Origin: Desulfocapsa sp.
GTDB lineage: Bacteria; Desulfobacterota; Desulfobulbia; Desulfobulbales; Desulfocapsaceae
Length of the DNA: 64,000 bases
Reading direction: 5' to 3'
NCBI GenBank assembly: GCA_022712895.1
Contig: JAFLJS010000075.1
Span: 1 to 64,000 of the forward strand
In this document: piece after piece, positions 31,412 to 40,475 of the stretch
Layout of the letters: each line of letters begins with the position of its first letter
Numbering within the stretch: the stretch's first letter is position 1
Position numbers and translations under genes: made by a program
Notes under the pieces: model-generated
Database searches by the model: none
The model's input: only the letters and a program-made list of their open reading frames with translations
Told to the model about the DNA's origin: nothing

Positions 31412-31827
31412 ACTTTTTTCTCCTCCATCGCGACGGTTTCCATCTCAAGGCAGTTGTGCGGACAGAAATCGACGCATCGACCGCAATGAATGCAGACATA
31501 AACGTTGCCGGATCTATCCTCGTAGATAGCATCAATGGGGCAGGCTGTGACACAGGCACCGCAATTTATACAGAGTTTTTTCTTCACAATCACGCCACCA
31601 CCCTTTCTTTGAGAAAATGCACTGGTGGGACAGGCATCAGCACAAGGGGCAGGATCACAGGCCAGACAATGATTAGCAGTAAATCCTGTGGTGAGACCAC
31701 CCGATGATTTTATTCGGATACCGGCACTGTCCCAGGAAAGCTGTTTGTGCACAAGGCGTGCACAGGAAAGAGAACAGGAGTGGCAGCCGATGCAGCGGGA
31801 AATATTGGGAGTGCTTAGAATTTTCAT
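31408..31827 (-). CDS. Four-cluster [4Fe-4S] ferredoxin-like protein
   Basis: The 139-residue product contains four cluster motifs: CIGCHSCSLSC, CLACDPAPCADACP, CINCGACVTACP and CIHCGRCVDFCP, sixteen Cys in all. Proteins of this HycB/CooF-like type pass electrons between an oxidoreductase and its acceptor. It overlaps the AOR gene, so it is most likely the AOR electron-transfer subunit. It begins 4 bases downstream of the glgP stop on the minus strand. Confidence 0.92.
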   Translation of the reverse strand: MKILSTPNISRCIGCHSCSLSCARLVHKQLSWDSAGIRIKSSGGLTTGFTANHCLACDPAPCADACPTSAFSQRKGGGVIVKKKLCINCGACVTACPIDAIYEDRSGNVYVCIHCGRCVDFCPHNCLEMETVAMEEKKV

Positions 31828-31830
31828 GCG

Positions 31831-34350
31831 TTATGGCCTATGTCTGGGGGAAAAGAGCAGGCCGTTCTCTGGAAGCGATTTCCATTTGAGCTGGACGGGG
31901 AAGGGTTTGACATCCCAGATTTTCTTAGCATAATCGGCAATGGATCTGTCAGAGGAAAACTTACCCATTCTGGCACTGTTGAGGATAGACATACGGGTCC
32001 AGTCATTTTTGTCTTTATAGGCAGCAGAAACTTTTTCCTGGCAGTCGACATAGGCTTGATAATCCGCCAGTAACATATACTGATCATCATAGAGCAAGGA
32101 ATCTATGATGGGACGGAACAACTCTTTATCTCCATGGGAAAAATGCCCAGACGCAATCAGGTCAATGGCTTGACCAAGTTCTTTGTTTTGCCGGTAGTAA
32201 TCCCTGGGCGTATATCCTTCAGCCTGTCGCTGCATAACCTCTTCTACTGTGAGGCCAAAGAGGAAAAAGTTTTCGGCCCCGACTTCTTCACGGATTTCGA
32301 CATTGGCACCATCAAGTGTTCCGATGGTGAGAGCGCCGTTCATGGAAAATTTCATATTCCCGGTTCCAGAGGCTTCCTTGCCAGCAAGAGAGATTTGTTC
32401 GGAGAGATCGGTCATGGGATAGACGGAATGGCCAATCTTCACGTTATAATTTGGAATAAAAAAGATCTTGAGCATGTCTTTTAGATCGGGATCACTGTTT
32501 ATCACACGGGCAACTGAAGTTATCAGTTTGATGATCCTTTTTGCCATAAAATAACTCGGTGCTGCTTTGCCGCCAAAAACGAAGAGACGAGGGGGCATAT
32601 CGATATTTGGATTGGCTTTGATCCTGTTATAAAGTGTGACAATATGTAAAACATTCAGGTGTTGACGTTTGTATTCATGGATTCGTTTAACCTGAACGTC
32701 AAACATGGCTTTATGATCTACTGCAATTCCCTGTTGCTGCTTTATGATGTCAGCAAAATCTTGTTTATTCTGCTCTTTTACTCCTTGCCAGGCATCCTGA
32801 AAACTAGAGTCTTCGGCCAGTGGAACCAGTTTTTTCAGTTCCCGAAGATCCGTTATCCATTTGTCGCCTATGGCTTCAGAAATGAGATTTGTGAGTCGTG
32901 GGTTGCTCACTGCAATCCAGCGTCTTGGGGTGACGCCATTGGTGATGTTACGGATTTTCCCAGGATACATACTATTCCAGTCAGCAAGGGTGTGTTTGCG
33001 TAACAGGTCGGTATGCATAGCAGCCACACCGTTTATAGCTTTTGATCCAATGCAGGCAAGGTTTGCCATACGAATATATTTCGGATTTGTTTCGGTAATG
33101 ATTGACATCCTGTTAACTCGGGCATGGTCTCCAGGGAATTTCAGTCGTACTTCATCAAGGAAGCGCCTGTTTATTTCAAAAATGATTTCCATATGTCGCG
33201 GTAACAGATCGGTGAAGAGTTCAATCTGCCATTTTTCCATGGCTTCAGGAAGAAGGGTGTGGTTGGTGTAACAAAGTGTTTGTCTGGTGATATCCCAGGC
33301 TTGATCCCATTCATAGAAATGGATATCCACTAACAAGCGCATGAGCTCAGCAACTGCAATGGACGGATGCGTGTCGTTGAGCTGAGCAGCAAAGCCTTCG
33401 TGAAAATTATCAAGGCTCTTATACATAAAAAGGTGGGTCTGAATCATATTTTGCAAAGAACATGAAACGAAAAAATATTGCTGTTCCAGCCGTAACTGCT
33501 TCCCAGCAAACTGTTCATCATTTGGGTATAAAACTTTGGTGATGGTCTCGGCCTTGATTTTATCTTCAACGGCGCCGTAATAATCTCCGGTGTTAAAATC
33601 ATCAAAATCAAAGGAGCTGTGTGCCTCTGCACTCCACAGGCGAAGAAGGTTTACGTTGTTAACTTTATATCCGGGAACTGGTGTGTCGTAGGGGACACCG
33701 GTTATCAGGCGAGCGGGAATCCAACGATGCCTGAGGTTCCCTTTTTCTCCAATATATGTTTCCGCATAGCCGCCAAAACCGACATTGCAAGCCAGATCGG
33801 GCTTTTTGATTTCCCATGGATTGCCAGGTTGCAACCAGGTGTCACTGAGCTCTTTCTGCCAGCCAGAGACAATCTCCTGGTCGAACATGCCATGTTCGTA
33901 TCTAATGCCATATCCAATGGCTGGGATTTGTAATGATGCTAAGGAGTCAAGGTAACAGGCAGCAAGGCGGCCAAGGCCACCGTTACCTAAACCTGGTTCT
34001 TCTTCGTGGTCGATTATCTCTTTGAGGTTGAGCCCTGACTCTTCTGCCGCCTGGGCAAAATCGTCATAGAGACCGAGATTGACCAGATTGTTATGCAGGT
34101 GTGGGCCCATAAGAAATTCTGCCGAGAGATAGCAGACGATCTTGGATTCTTTTTCGAGCAGCGCTTCAACAGAGTTGATAAAGAGGTGCTGCATTTTATC
34201 ACGAAGGGTGTAGGCGACAGCCAGGTAATAATCGTTAATGCGTGCTGTTCCAGTGGTTACGCCTTGTTTGTAGAAAATGTTATAGGCAAAAGCACGTTTT
34301 AATACATTAATACGTTCCTGCTGGTCGTCCACTGTCTTAGACTGACTCAT
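31831..34350 (-). CDS. glgP: Glycogen/alpha-glucan phosphorylase
   Basis: It releases glucose 1-phosphate from glycogen or maltodextrin. The 839-residue product has the family landmarks LAEFLMGPHLHNNL (near residue 80), EEEPGLGNGGLGRLAACYLD, AVQLNDTHPSIAVAELMR-like sequence, VFGGKAAPSYFMAKRIIKLI and the PLP Lys in GTGNMKFSMNGALTIGT. It is the first gene of the operon and starts at ATG 34350 after GGAGGG. The 12-bp palindrome CCCTCCGGAGGG (34356-34367) contains that ribosome site. Together with pgl, edd and eda it links storage glucan use to the ED pathway. Confidence 0.96.
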   Translation of the reverse strand: MSQSKTVDDQQERINVLKRAFAYNIFYKQGVTTGTARINDYYLAVAYTLRDKMQHLFINSVEALLEKESKIVCYLSAEFLMGPHLHNNLVNLGLYDDFAQAAEESGLNLKEIIDHEEEPGLGNGGLGRLAACYLDSLASLQIPAIGYGIRYEHGMFDQEIVSGWQKELSDTWLQPGNPWEIKKPDLACNVGFGGYAETYIGEKGNLRHRWIPARLITGVPYDTPVPGYKVNNVNLLRLWSAEAHSSFDFDDFNTGDYYGAVEDKIKAETITKVLYPNDEQFAGKQLRLEQQYFFVSCSLQNMIQTHLFMYKSLDNFHEGFAAQLNDTHPSIAVAELMRLLVDIHFYEWDQAWDITRQTLCYTNHTLLPEAMEKWQIELFTDLLPRHMEIIFEINRRFLDEVRLKFPGDHARVNRMSIITETNPKYIRMANLACIGSKAINGVAAMHTDLLRKHTLADWNSMYPGKIRNITNGVTPRRWIAVSNPRLTNLISEAIGDKWITDLRELKKLVPLAEDSSFQDAWQGVKEQNKQDFADIIKQQQGIAVDHKAMFDVQVKRIHEYKRQHLNVLHIVTLYNRIKANPNIDMPPRLFVFGGKAAPSYFMAKRIIKLITSVARVINSDPDLKDMLKIFFIPNYNVKIGHSVYPMTDLSEQISLAGKEASGTGNMKFSMNGALTIGTLDGANVEIREEVGAENFFLFGLTVEEVMQRQAEGYTPRDYYRQNKELGQAIDLIASGHFSHGDKELFRPIIDSLLYDDQYMLLADYQAYVDCQEKVSAAYKDKNDWTRMSILNSARMGKFSSDRSIADYAKKIWDVKPFPVQLKWKSLPENGLLFSPRHRP

Positions 34351-34383
34351 TTTCTCCCTCCGGAGGGCTATGAAGTAAACTAT

Positions 34384-36759
34384 TTATGGCATTGGCGGTT
34401 GTTTGGATGCTTTATAGTAATATCTGTTCAGGTCAAACAGGCCGGATTGCACGGGTTGGTTTTTATTAAATCGTTCTTGGAACCAGTCATATTTCTCCCA
34501 GAAATGATTTTCAGCGCGGTTGATACCATATACGTTAAAGCGTGCTCGCACTTCTTCCTTATTAGTTGTGTCTAAATGCGAAAGGAGGTCAAAGAAGTCG
34601 GGTAGCTGATCTTGGGTAATATCTATGAAGTAGTTAGGGTATGAGCCGTGAAAACCCAGCAGGAAATCAACATTGTCCTTCGAAGGATCAAGGGTACTTG
34701 CTTCTTTGAAAAGAAAAGTAACATTATCATGCCAACGATTGATGACCATGGATAAAACGATATCTCTACCACTATTCTCACGAATTCTTATGTAGACAAC
34801 ATTTGCATTAAAGTCAGTTACAAATGAGAAAAATGCAGTTCCGGGTTGTGAAACTGAGCGAAAAGCTTGCAGATAATCTTCCAGAACTTCATATTTATCA
34901 GGAAGCGGCGGAAAGTTGCCATCTGGCACAAAATTGATAGGATCAAATGTAATGCTTGTCTCTTTGTTGATATGTTCTGACACAATGTATCGAATGAATT
35001 CGAGTTTAGGATTGTCTGTTTTGTATTGAATGTTACTTGGCATTCCGGCATCATAGTAGATCAATTTGTCAGGTTTAATTCCTTTGTACCATGACTCGAC
35101 CATACCCTGACGTAGATTCCCAGGCATATATCCTAAGAAATAACTTTCACCCTCTTCACGAAGGCTGTCCATATAGAGGCGAATGGCTAGTTGATGGCCA
35201 AGGGTGCCGTACACATCAAATCCTGCAACCAGAGCGTAATAAATACGTTCAAGAAGCGGGTAATCCATGACCCACATGGTACGTGGCAGATCTCCAAGGA
35301 CACCTTTATGTACCGATGCTGAGTCGAAATGTCTGTAAACCGTGAGTAGTGGAGAATCTGTCGCTTTGTTGCCTTTCCAGATGCCGTCATAGCCGAGACC
35401 ATCGTAATTGAGAGTCATGTAAAAATTTTGCCTGGCTTTATAATATCTATCGATGGCTTTATCATATTTATTCCCAATCAGATCCCAGACAGGGAATTTA
35501 CTTCCCTTTTCTATTGGCATAATCAGATTTGTTGCCTGATGTTTGAGAAATGCAGGATAGAGAACAGACATATCATGATCGGGATCCTGGAACATTACCC
35601 AGAACTGGTCATGAATAACATTTAAGGCAATTTGGCCACGACAGACGGGGCCTCGGATAAAAGTCATAATTATATAATGGGAATTGTCGAGTAGGAACTG
35701 GTATCTGCTTCGTGGTGGAATCTGTTCAAAGGTAATAAATGGGTTGGCACTGTCTCTAGAGTTATATCCCATAAGATGCGGTGTCTGAAGCCACGCTGGT
35801 TTGATAAATAACTCATTAAAACGTGCAAGTTGTGCGTCGTCAAAGTTGAAAACCATGTGCGTTTTATGCACTATAGTCGAGTGGATTTTACGAAAACGAT
35901 AATAGAATTTTTCAACACCTGGGTCATCATAAGGACGTATTGTATCTATAAGATCTATACTCTCACCTGTAGGTGTTTTTGAACGGAGCAGTTCATAAAA
36001 CTCATTGGTGTCAGTACCAAATTTTATATGAGCAAGGAATAGATGTTCGTAGATGTATCGGGCCGTTACTGCGTATTTTGGAGTCTGGTTATTTAGAAAG
36101 GTTTCCCATTTTTTGATTTGTGCGGCATCAGCTGCTAAGGGAGTAGTGATTTTTACCTGTTCGGCGGCGCTTGGTCCCTGTGCACCCTGTGCAAGCCAGC
36201 CAGCAATCAGTTGAAATTCTTCTTTGGTGAGCGGGGGAAAGCCAAAAGGCATACCACGATTTGGGTGTTTAGAGAGATAGCCATCCAGTTCAATACTTGT
36301 TTCTGAGCAAGTGAGATCTTCTGCTTCGGAAAAATAATCACCCGTGCTCGCAGGGTTTTCCATCTTGTGATTCAAAATCTGCAGCATCAGAGAGTTGTTT
36401 AAGCCATCAGCAGCAGTAGATTCTGTAACCGTATGGAAGTTTTTCTTGCGCCATTCTTCAGTGGTTTTGGCATCAATAAAAAGACGGGTGGGATCCATGG
36501 TGCTGAGTCGTGTTGCACTGTAAACTGCTTTTTTACTTCCACCGCGATCGACACCCTCGTAAGAATTAAGCTTTAATTGACAAGGGGAATTGTAACAGGA
36601 ATGGCAAACGGCACATCGCTTATCAAGGATTGGTTTAACTTCATGAAGGTAGTTCACTGTTCTTGTAGGGATTTGTACAGGAATTGGTGCCGGTGCTTCT
36701 TTGGAGCAGGCTGCGAGTAGCAGGATCAAGGCCAGAAAAGAATATTTTATGTTTTGCAT
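34384..36759 (-). CDS. cti: Fatty acid cis/trans isomerase (lipoprotein form)
   Basis: Cti converts cis to trans unsaturated acyl chains in membrane phospholipids without reduction, stiffening the membrane under solvent or heat stress. The start at 36759 (MQNIKYSFLALILLL) has AGGAAA in front and begins a lipoprotein signal with lipobox LAAC; a longer frame to 36834 is less likely. A c-type heme motif RCAVCHSCYNSPCQLKL sits near residue 50 and is followed by GVDRGGSKKAVY and DPTRLFIDAKTTEEWR, all typical of Cti. The 791-residue length fits. Cti is known mainly from Pseudomonas and Vibrio. The gene ends 34 bp upstream of glgP on the same strand, so it could precede that operon. Confidence 0.92.
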   Translation of the reverse strand: MQNIKYSFLALILLLAACSKEAPAPIPVQIPTRTVNYLHEVKPILDKRCAVCHSCYNSPCQLKLNSYEGVDRGGSKKAVYSATRLSTMDPTRLFIDAKTTEEWRKKNFHTVTESTAADGLNNSLMLQILNHKMENPASTGDYFSEAEDLTCSETSIELDGYLSKHPNRGMPFGFPPLTKEEFQLIAGWLAQGAQGPSAAEQVKITTPLAADAAQIKKWETFLNNQTPKYAVTARYIYEHLFLAHIKFGTDTNEFYELLRSKTPTGESIDLIDTIRPYDDPGVEKFYYRFRKIHSTIVHKTHMVFNFDDAQLARFNELFIKPAWLQTPHLMGYNSRDSANPFITFEQIPPRSRYQFLLDNSHYIIMTFIRGPVCRGQIALNVIHDQFWVMFQDPDHDMSVLYPAFLKHQATNLIMPIEKGSKFPVWDLIGNKYDKAIDRYYKARQNFYMTLNYDGLGYDGIWKGNKATDSPLLTVYRHFDSASVHKGVLGDLPRTMWVMDYPLLERIYYALVAGFDVYGTLGHQLAIRLYMDSLREEGESYFLGYMPGNLRQGMVESWYKGIKPDKLIYYDAGMPSNIQYKTDNPKLEFIRYIVSEHINKETSITFDPINFVPDGNFPPLPDKYEVLEDYLQAFRSVSQPGTAFFSFVTDFNANVVYIRIRENSGRDIVLSMVINRWHDNVTFLFKEASTLDPSKDNVDFLLGFHGSYPNYFIDITQDQLPDFFDLLSHLDTTNKEEVRARFNVYGINRAENHFWEKYDWFQERFNKNQPVQSGLFDLNRYYYKASKQPPMP

Positions 36760-37124
36760 GATTTCCTGATGTGAGATGTGGTTGTGCATATCCGTATCTG
36801 TAATAGTCTGAAAGACACGGAGCCTTATGCTCAAAGAAAATAATCTATAAATAGAAAATAGTTATAACAGTATGAATAACTCTTATTGTGCAACAGCATA
36901 GCATTTTTTTTCTTTTTGAGAAATAGAATTGTACCTTGGGTTCATTAAAAATATCACTGTGATGTCATGTGGATGAGAAATGTAGATTGCCAAGGCATTA
37001 CTGAAATCACTTTCATTTATTGTCCTTCTATGATAGATCAAAAATTGTAGCTGGTGAGAAATACTCTCAGCACTATTAATTGAATATTTTTTGTATTATA
37101 AAATTTAACATCAGGAGATATAAC

Positions 37125-37283
37125 ATGAAAAAAATGGAATGCCCTTGTGGCTATATTTACGATCCAGAAGAAGGCGACTATGAAAATGGTGTAGAGCCTG
37201 GAACAGCATGGGAAAAACTCCCAGCCGAATGGGTATGTCCCTTATGCGGTGCTGAGCAAGAAGACTTCTGGGAAGCTGATTGA
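37125..37283 (+). CDS. Rubredoxin with shortened first iron-binding loop
   Basis: A one-electron carrier with a single iron held by four Cys. AGGAG (37113-37117) and ATG 37125 give a 52-residue product. The second ligand pair is normal ([14 protein letters not shown]), but the first reads [15 protein letters not shown], where the usual CxxCG loop is CxCG, one residue short. The rest, including [15 protein letters not shown], is standard. It is a single gene followed by a strong terminator. Rubredoxins in such anaerobes serve oxygen- and superoxide-reducing systems. Confidence 0.9.
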   Translation: MKKMECPCGYIYDPEEGDYENGVEPGTAWEKLPAEWVCPLCGAEQEDFWEAD

Positions 37284-37291
37284 GATAGCTC

Positions 37292-37350
37292 GGGATATTT
37301 GACATTTTGAAGAGAGCTAGAGTCTGAGAATTGTCAAATATCCCATTTTT
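37292..37350. terminator. Bidirectional terminator between rubredoxin and RND genes
   Basis: GGGATATTTGACA (37292-37304) and TGTCAAATATCCC (37332-37344) form a perfect 13-bp stem with a 27-base loop, followed by TTTTT on the plus strand. It ends the rubredoxin transcript and may also end the convergent RND operon. Confidence 0.8.
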
Positions 37351-40300
37351 ATTCCTCTTTTCGAGGGAAAAACCTTTCGCTATTTTCCTGAATAACCTTA
37401 TAAAAAACTGGCACAAACAGAACAGCGAGAAAGGTTGCTGCAATCATCCCACCAAAAACAGCTGTTCCTAGGGCCTGTCTTGAAGCGCCTCCAGCACCAC
37501 TTGCTATAACCAGCGGGAAAACTCCTAGTATAAAAGCGAAAGATGTCATAAGGATTGGACGAAAACGAAGTTTTGCGGCATCCATGGCGGCATCGAAAAT
37601 CGACATGCCTTTTTTCTCACGTGCTTCTACGGCAAATTCAATTATTAAAATTGCGTTTTTACACGCCAGGGCAATAAGCAATACAATACCGATCTGGGTG
37701 TAAACGTTATTATCCATGTGGCGCACCATTAATGCGACGACAGTTCCAAGAAGTGCCAGCGGAACAGCGAGTATTACACCAATGGAAATGGTCCAACTTT
37801 CATACTGAGCGCAGAGCACCAGATACACGAGAATTATGCATATAGCAAAAATTGGCCCGGGATTCCCAGCATTTTTTTCCTGATAGGACATGCCTGTCCA
37901 TTCTGATCCCATGGAGTTTGGTAATACGTTGTTTGCCACCTGTTCCATGGCTTGCATTGCATCACCGGAGCTAAATCCTGATGCTGGAGCACCTGTTAAT
38001 GTTGCGGTGGGGTACATGTTGTAACGCGTGATAATTGCAGGGCCAAATATTTCTTCAACGGTTAGCAGGGTGCCAAGGGGCACCATCTTCCCGTCACGAG
38101 AGCGGACTTGTAGTTGGGCAATATCTTCAACATTGGCCCTTGCATCATCTTTGGCCTGAATATTTACCTGAAAGGTTCTGTTGAATTTATTGAAGTCGTT
38201 CACATATGAAGCACCCAGAAAGGCTTGCATGGAGCCGAATATTTCGGATAAATCAATATTCATGGTTTTTGCTTTTGTACGGTCAATATCTGCAAAAAGC
38301 TGTGGAACGTTCGCACGAAAGGTGGAAAAGGCAGAGGTGATAGCGGGGTCGGACATTGCTTCACTGGAAAGATCATTGGTTATTTCCTGCAAAGCAGAGA
38401 GTCCTACTCCTGCAACATCCTCTACCTGTAATTGAAATCCGCCAGCATTCCCAATACCAGATATGGGTGGAGGGGGAAACTGCATGATCACGGCTTCCTG
38501 GATATGGCTTCCGGCAATCGCCATCTGGGTTAGCATATATTTCAGGTCTTGACCCAACGGAATGCGTTCGGAAAAGTCTTCAAATATAACCCAGAGTGCA
38601 GCGCCATTGGACATTCCAGCTGAATCAAGAAGGGAAAATCCAGTTACAGAAATATAGTCTTTAACGCCGTCCATCTTTTCCAAAGCTGCTTCAATATCAT
38701 CAACCACTGCTTGTGTCCGCTCAAGGGATGCTGCATCAGGTAGTTGAATGGCATACATTGCATACCCCTGATCTTCTGTGGGGATGAAACCTGTTGGCAG
38801 GCCCGAAAATCCTGTCCATGCGGCCACCGCAATCCCAGCAAACAGCAACATGGTGATAAGGGATCTTCGCAACATGATGCGCACGACGGCTGCATAGGTG
38901 TTACGAGATTTGTCAAAAAGGGTATCAAACCAGCGAAAGAAGATAAACTTTTTCTCTGGAGTGGGACGCAGGATGATGGCACAGAGTGCAGGACTGAGGG
39001 TCAGAGCATTTATCGATGAGAAAAAAGTGGATGCGGCAATGGTGAGAGCAAACTGTCTGTAGAGTTCCCCGGTGATACCACCTAGAAATGCAGTGGGTAT
39101 AAAAACTGCCAGAAGTACAAGGGTTGTTGCCACAATAGGGCCCGTAACCTCGTCCATGGCAGCAAGTGCACCTTCTTTGGCACTCATATTATGTTCGTCA
39201 ATATTACGCATGGTATTTTCAACAACTACGATGGCATCATCGACCACAATGCCAATGGCCAGAACAATACCAAAAAGCGTTATCATATTGATTGAAAAAC
39301 CAATCATTGCCATTGCAGCAAAGGTACCAATCAACGAAACAGGAATAGTGATAATTGGTATGAGTGTTGCACGCCAATCCTGAAGAAAGATAAAAATAAC
39401 GATGAGCACAAGAACAATGGCAATCCATAAAGTTTCTTCAACTTCGGCAATGGCTTCTTCAACAAAGAGTGTGGTATCAAAGGGAATCTGGTACGCAAGA
39501 TCCTCCGGAAAGGACTTTGATAAGACGTCCATTTTGGCAGCAATCTGCTTCTTCAGGTCTATGGCATTGGCACCAGGCAATTGGTAGATCATCATCATTG
39601 CGTTATCATCACCATTCAACCTGGTGCTGAAACTATAATCTTTGGATTGCATTTCAACTGTTGCAATATCTTTTACTCGGGTGACTTTTCCGCCATCCGC
39701 TCGTTTAACGATGATATTACCAAATTCTTCAGGGTCACTTAAGCGCCCAAGGGTATTGATTGTGTATTGAAAGGCCTGGCCAGAAGGGGCTGGGGGCGCA
39801 CCAATTTGTCCTGCAGCAACCTGCACGTTTTGTTCTCGAAGCGCATTAGCCACATCACTTGTGGTGAGGTCTCTAGCTTTCAATAAATCAGGGTCAAGCC
39901 AGATGCGCATGGAGTAATCGCCAGCACCAAAGGCGCTGACATCACCAACTCCAGGAATTCTGGATATCTCATCTTTCAAACGGAGTGTTATGTAGTTACT
40001 TAGATAGTACTTGTTGTAGGTCTTATTAGGCGAAGTAAGGGTTACCATGAGAACGATCGAGTTAGAACGTTTTTTGGTGGTTACTCCGATGTTTTTCACT
40101 TCTTGTGGCAATGAAGCCATGGCGATGGCAACACGGTTCTGGACAAGTACTGCTGCCATGTCCGCGTCTGTTCCGGTCTCAAAGGAGACCGTACAGGTAT
40201 ATGTTCCAGAATTAGTAGATGTACTGGACATGTAAATCATGCCTTCAACACCATTTATTTGCTGTTCAATGGGGGCAGCCACAGTATCTGCAATAACCTG

Positions 40301-40462
40301 TGCATTAGCACCAGGATACACCGTGGTGACCTGAACCGTTGGCGGTGCAAGTTCAGGATACTGGGCAATGGGAAGCCCGGTCAGAGACACTGCTCCTGCG
40401 AGAACAATAATGAGAGCAATTACAGATGAAAAAATAGGGCGATTAATAAAGAAATGGCTCAT
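37349..40462 (-). CDS. RND multidrug efflux pump, inner-membrane subunit
   Basis: A proton-driven exporter of the hydrophobe/amphiphile (AcrB-like) family. The 1037-residue product has twelve predicted membrane helices in the two-fold repeat. It opens with FFINRPIFSSVIALIIVL, shows the periplasmic ELAPPTVQVTTVYPGANAQV, and carries the proton-relay Asp pair in GIVVDDAIVVVENTMRN. It ends with FVPVFYKVIQEN. It is last of three genes with its adaptor (14 bp upstream) and outer-membrane channel. No regulator gene adjoins the operon. Confidence 0.96.
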   Translation of the reverse strand: MSHFFINRPIFSSVIALIIVLAGAVSLTGLPIAQYPELAPPTVQVTTVYPGANAQVIADTVAAPIEQQINGVEGMIYMSSTSTNSGTYTCTVSFETGTDADMAAVLVQNRVAIAMASLPQEVKNIGVTTKKRSNSIVLMVTLTSPNKTYNKYYLSNYITLRLKDEISRIPGVGDVSAFGAGDYSMRIWLDPDLLKARDLTTSDVANALREQNVQVAAGQIGAPPAPSGQAFQYTINTLGRLSDPEEFGNIIVKRADGGKVTRVKDIATVEMQSKDYSFSTRLNGDDNAMMMIYQLPGANAIDLKKQIAAKMDVLSKSFPEDLAYQIPFDTTLFVEEAIAEVEETLWIAIVLVLIVIFIFLQDWRATLIPIITIPVSLIGTFAAMAMIGFSINMITLFGIVLAIGIVVDDAIVVVENTMRNIDEHNMSAKEGALAAMDEVTGPIVATTLVLLAVFIPTAFLGGITGELYRQFALTIAASTFFSSINALTLSPALCAIILRPTPEKKFIFFRWFDTLFDKSRNTYAAVVRIMLRRSLITMLLFAGIAVAAWTGFSGLPTGFIPTEDQGYAMYAIQLPDAASLERTQAVVDDIEAALEKMDGVKDYISVTGFSLLDSAGMSNGAALWVIFEDFSERIPLGQDLKYMLTQMAIAGSHIQEAVIMQFPPPPISGIGNAGGFQLQVEDVAGVGLSALQEITNDLSSEAMSDPAITSAFSTFRANVPQLFADIDRTKAKTMNIDLSEIFGSMQAFLGASYVNDFNKFNRTFQVNIQAKDDARANVEDIAQLQVRSRDGKMVPLGTLLTVEEIFGPAIITRYNMYPTATLTGAPASGFSSGDAMQAMEQVANNVLPNSMGSEWTGMSYQEKNAGNPGPIFAICIILVYLVLCAQYESWTISIGVILAVPLALLGTVVALMVRHMDNNVYTQIGIVLLIALACKNAILIIEFAVEAREKKGMSIFDAAMDAAKLRFRPILMTSFAFILGVFPLVIASGAGGASRQALGTAVFGGMIAATFLAVLFVPVFYKVIQENSERFFPRKEE

Positions 40463-40475
40463 AGTATAGTACTCC

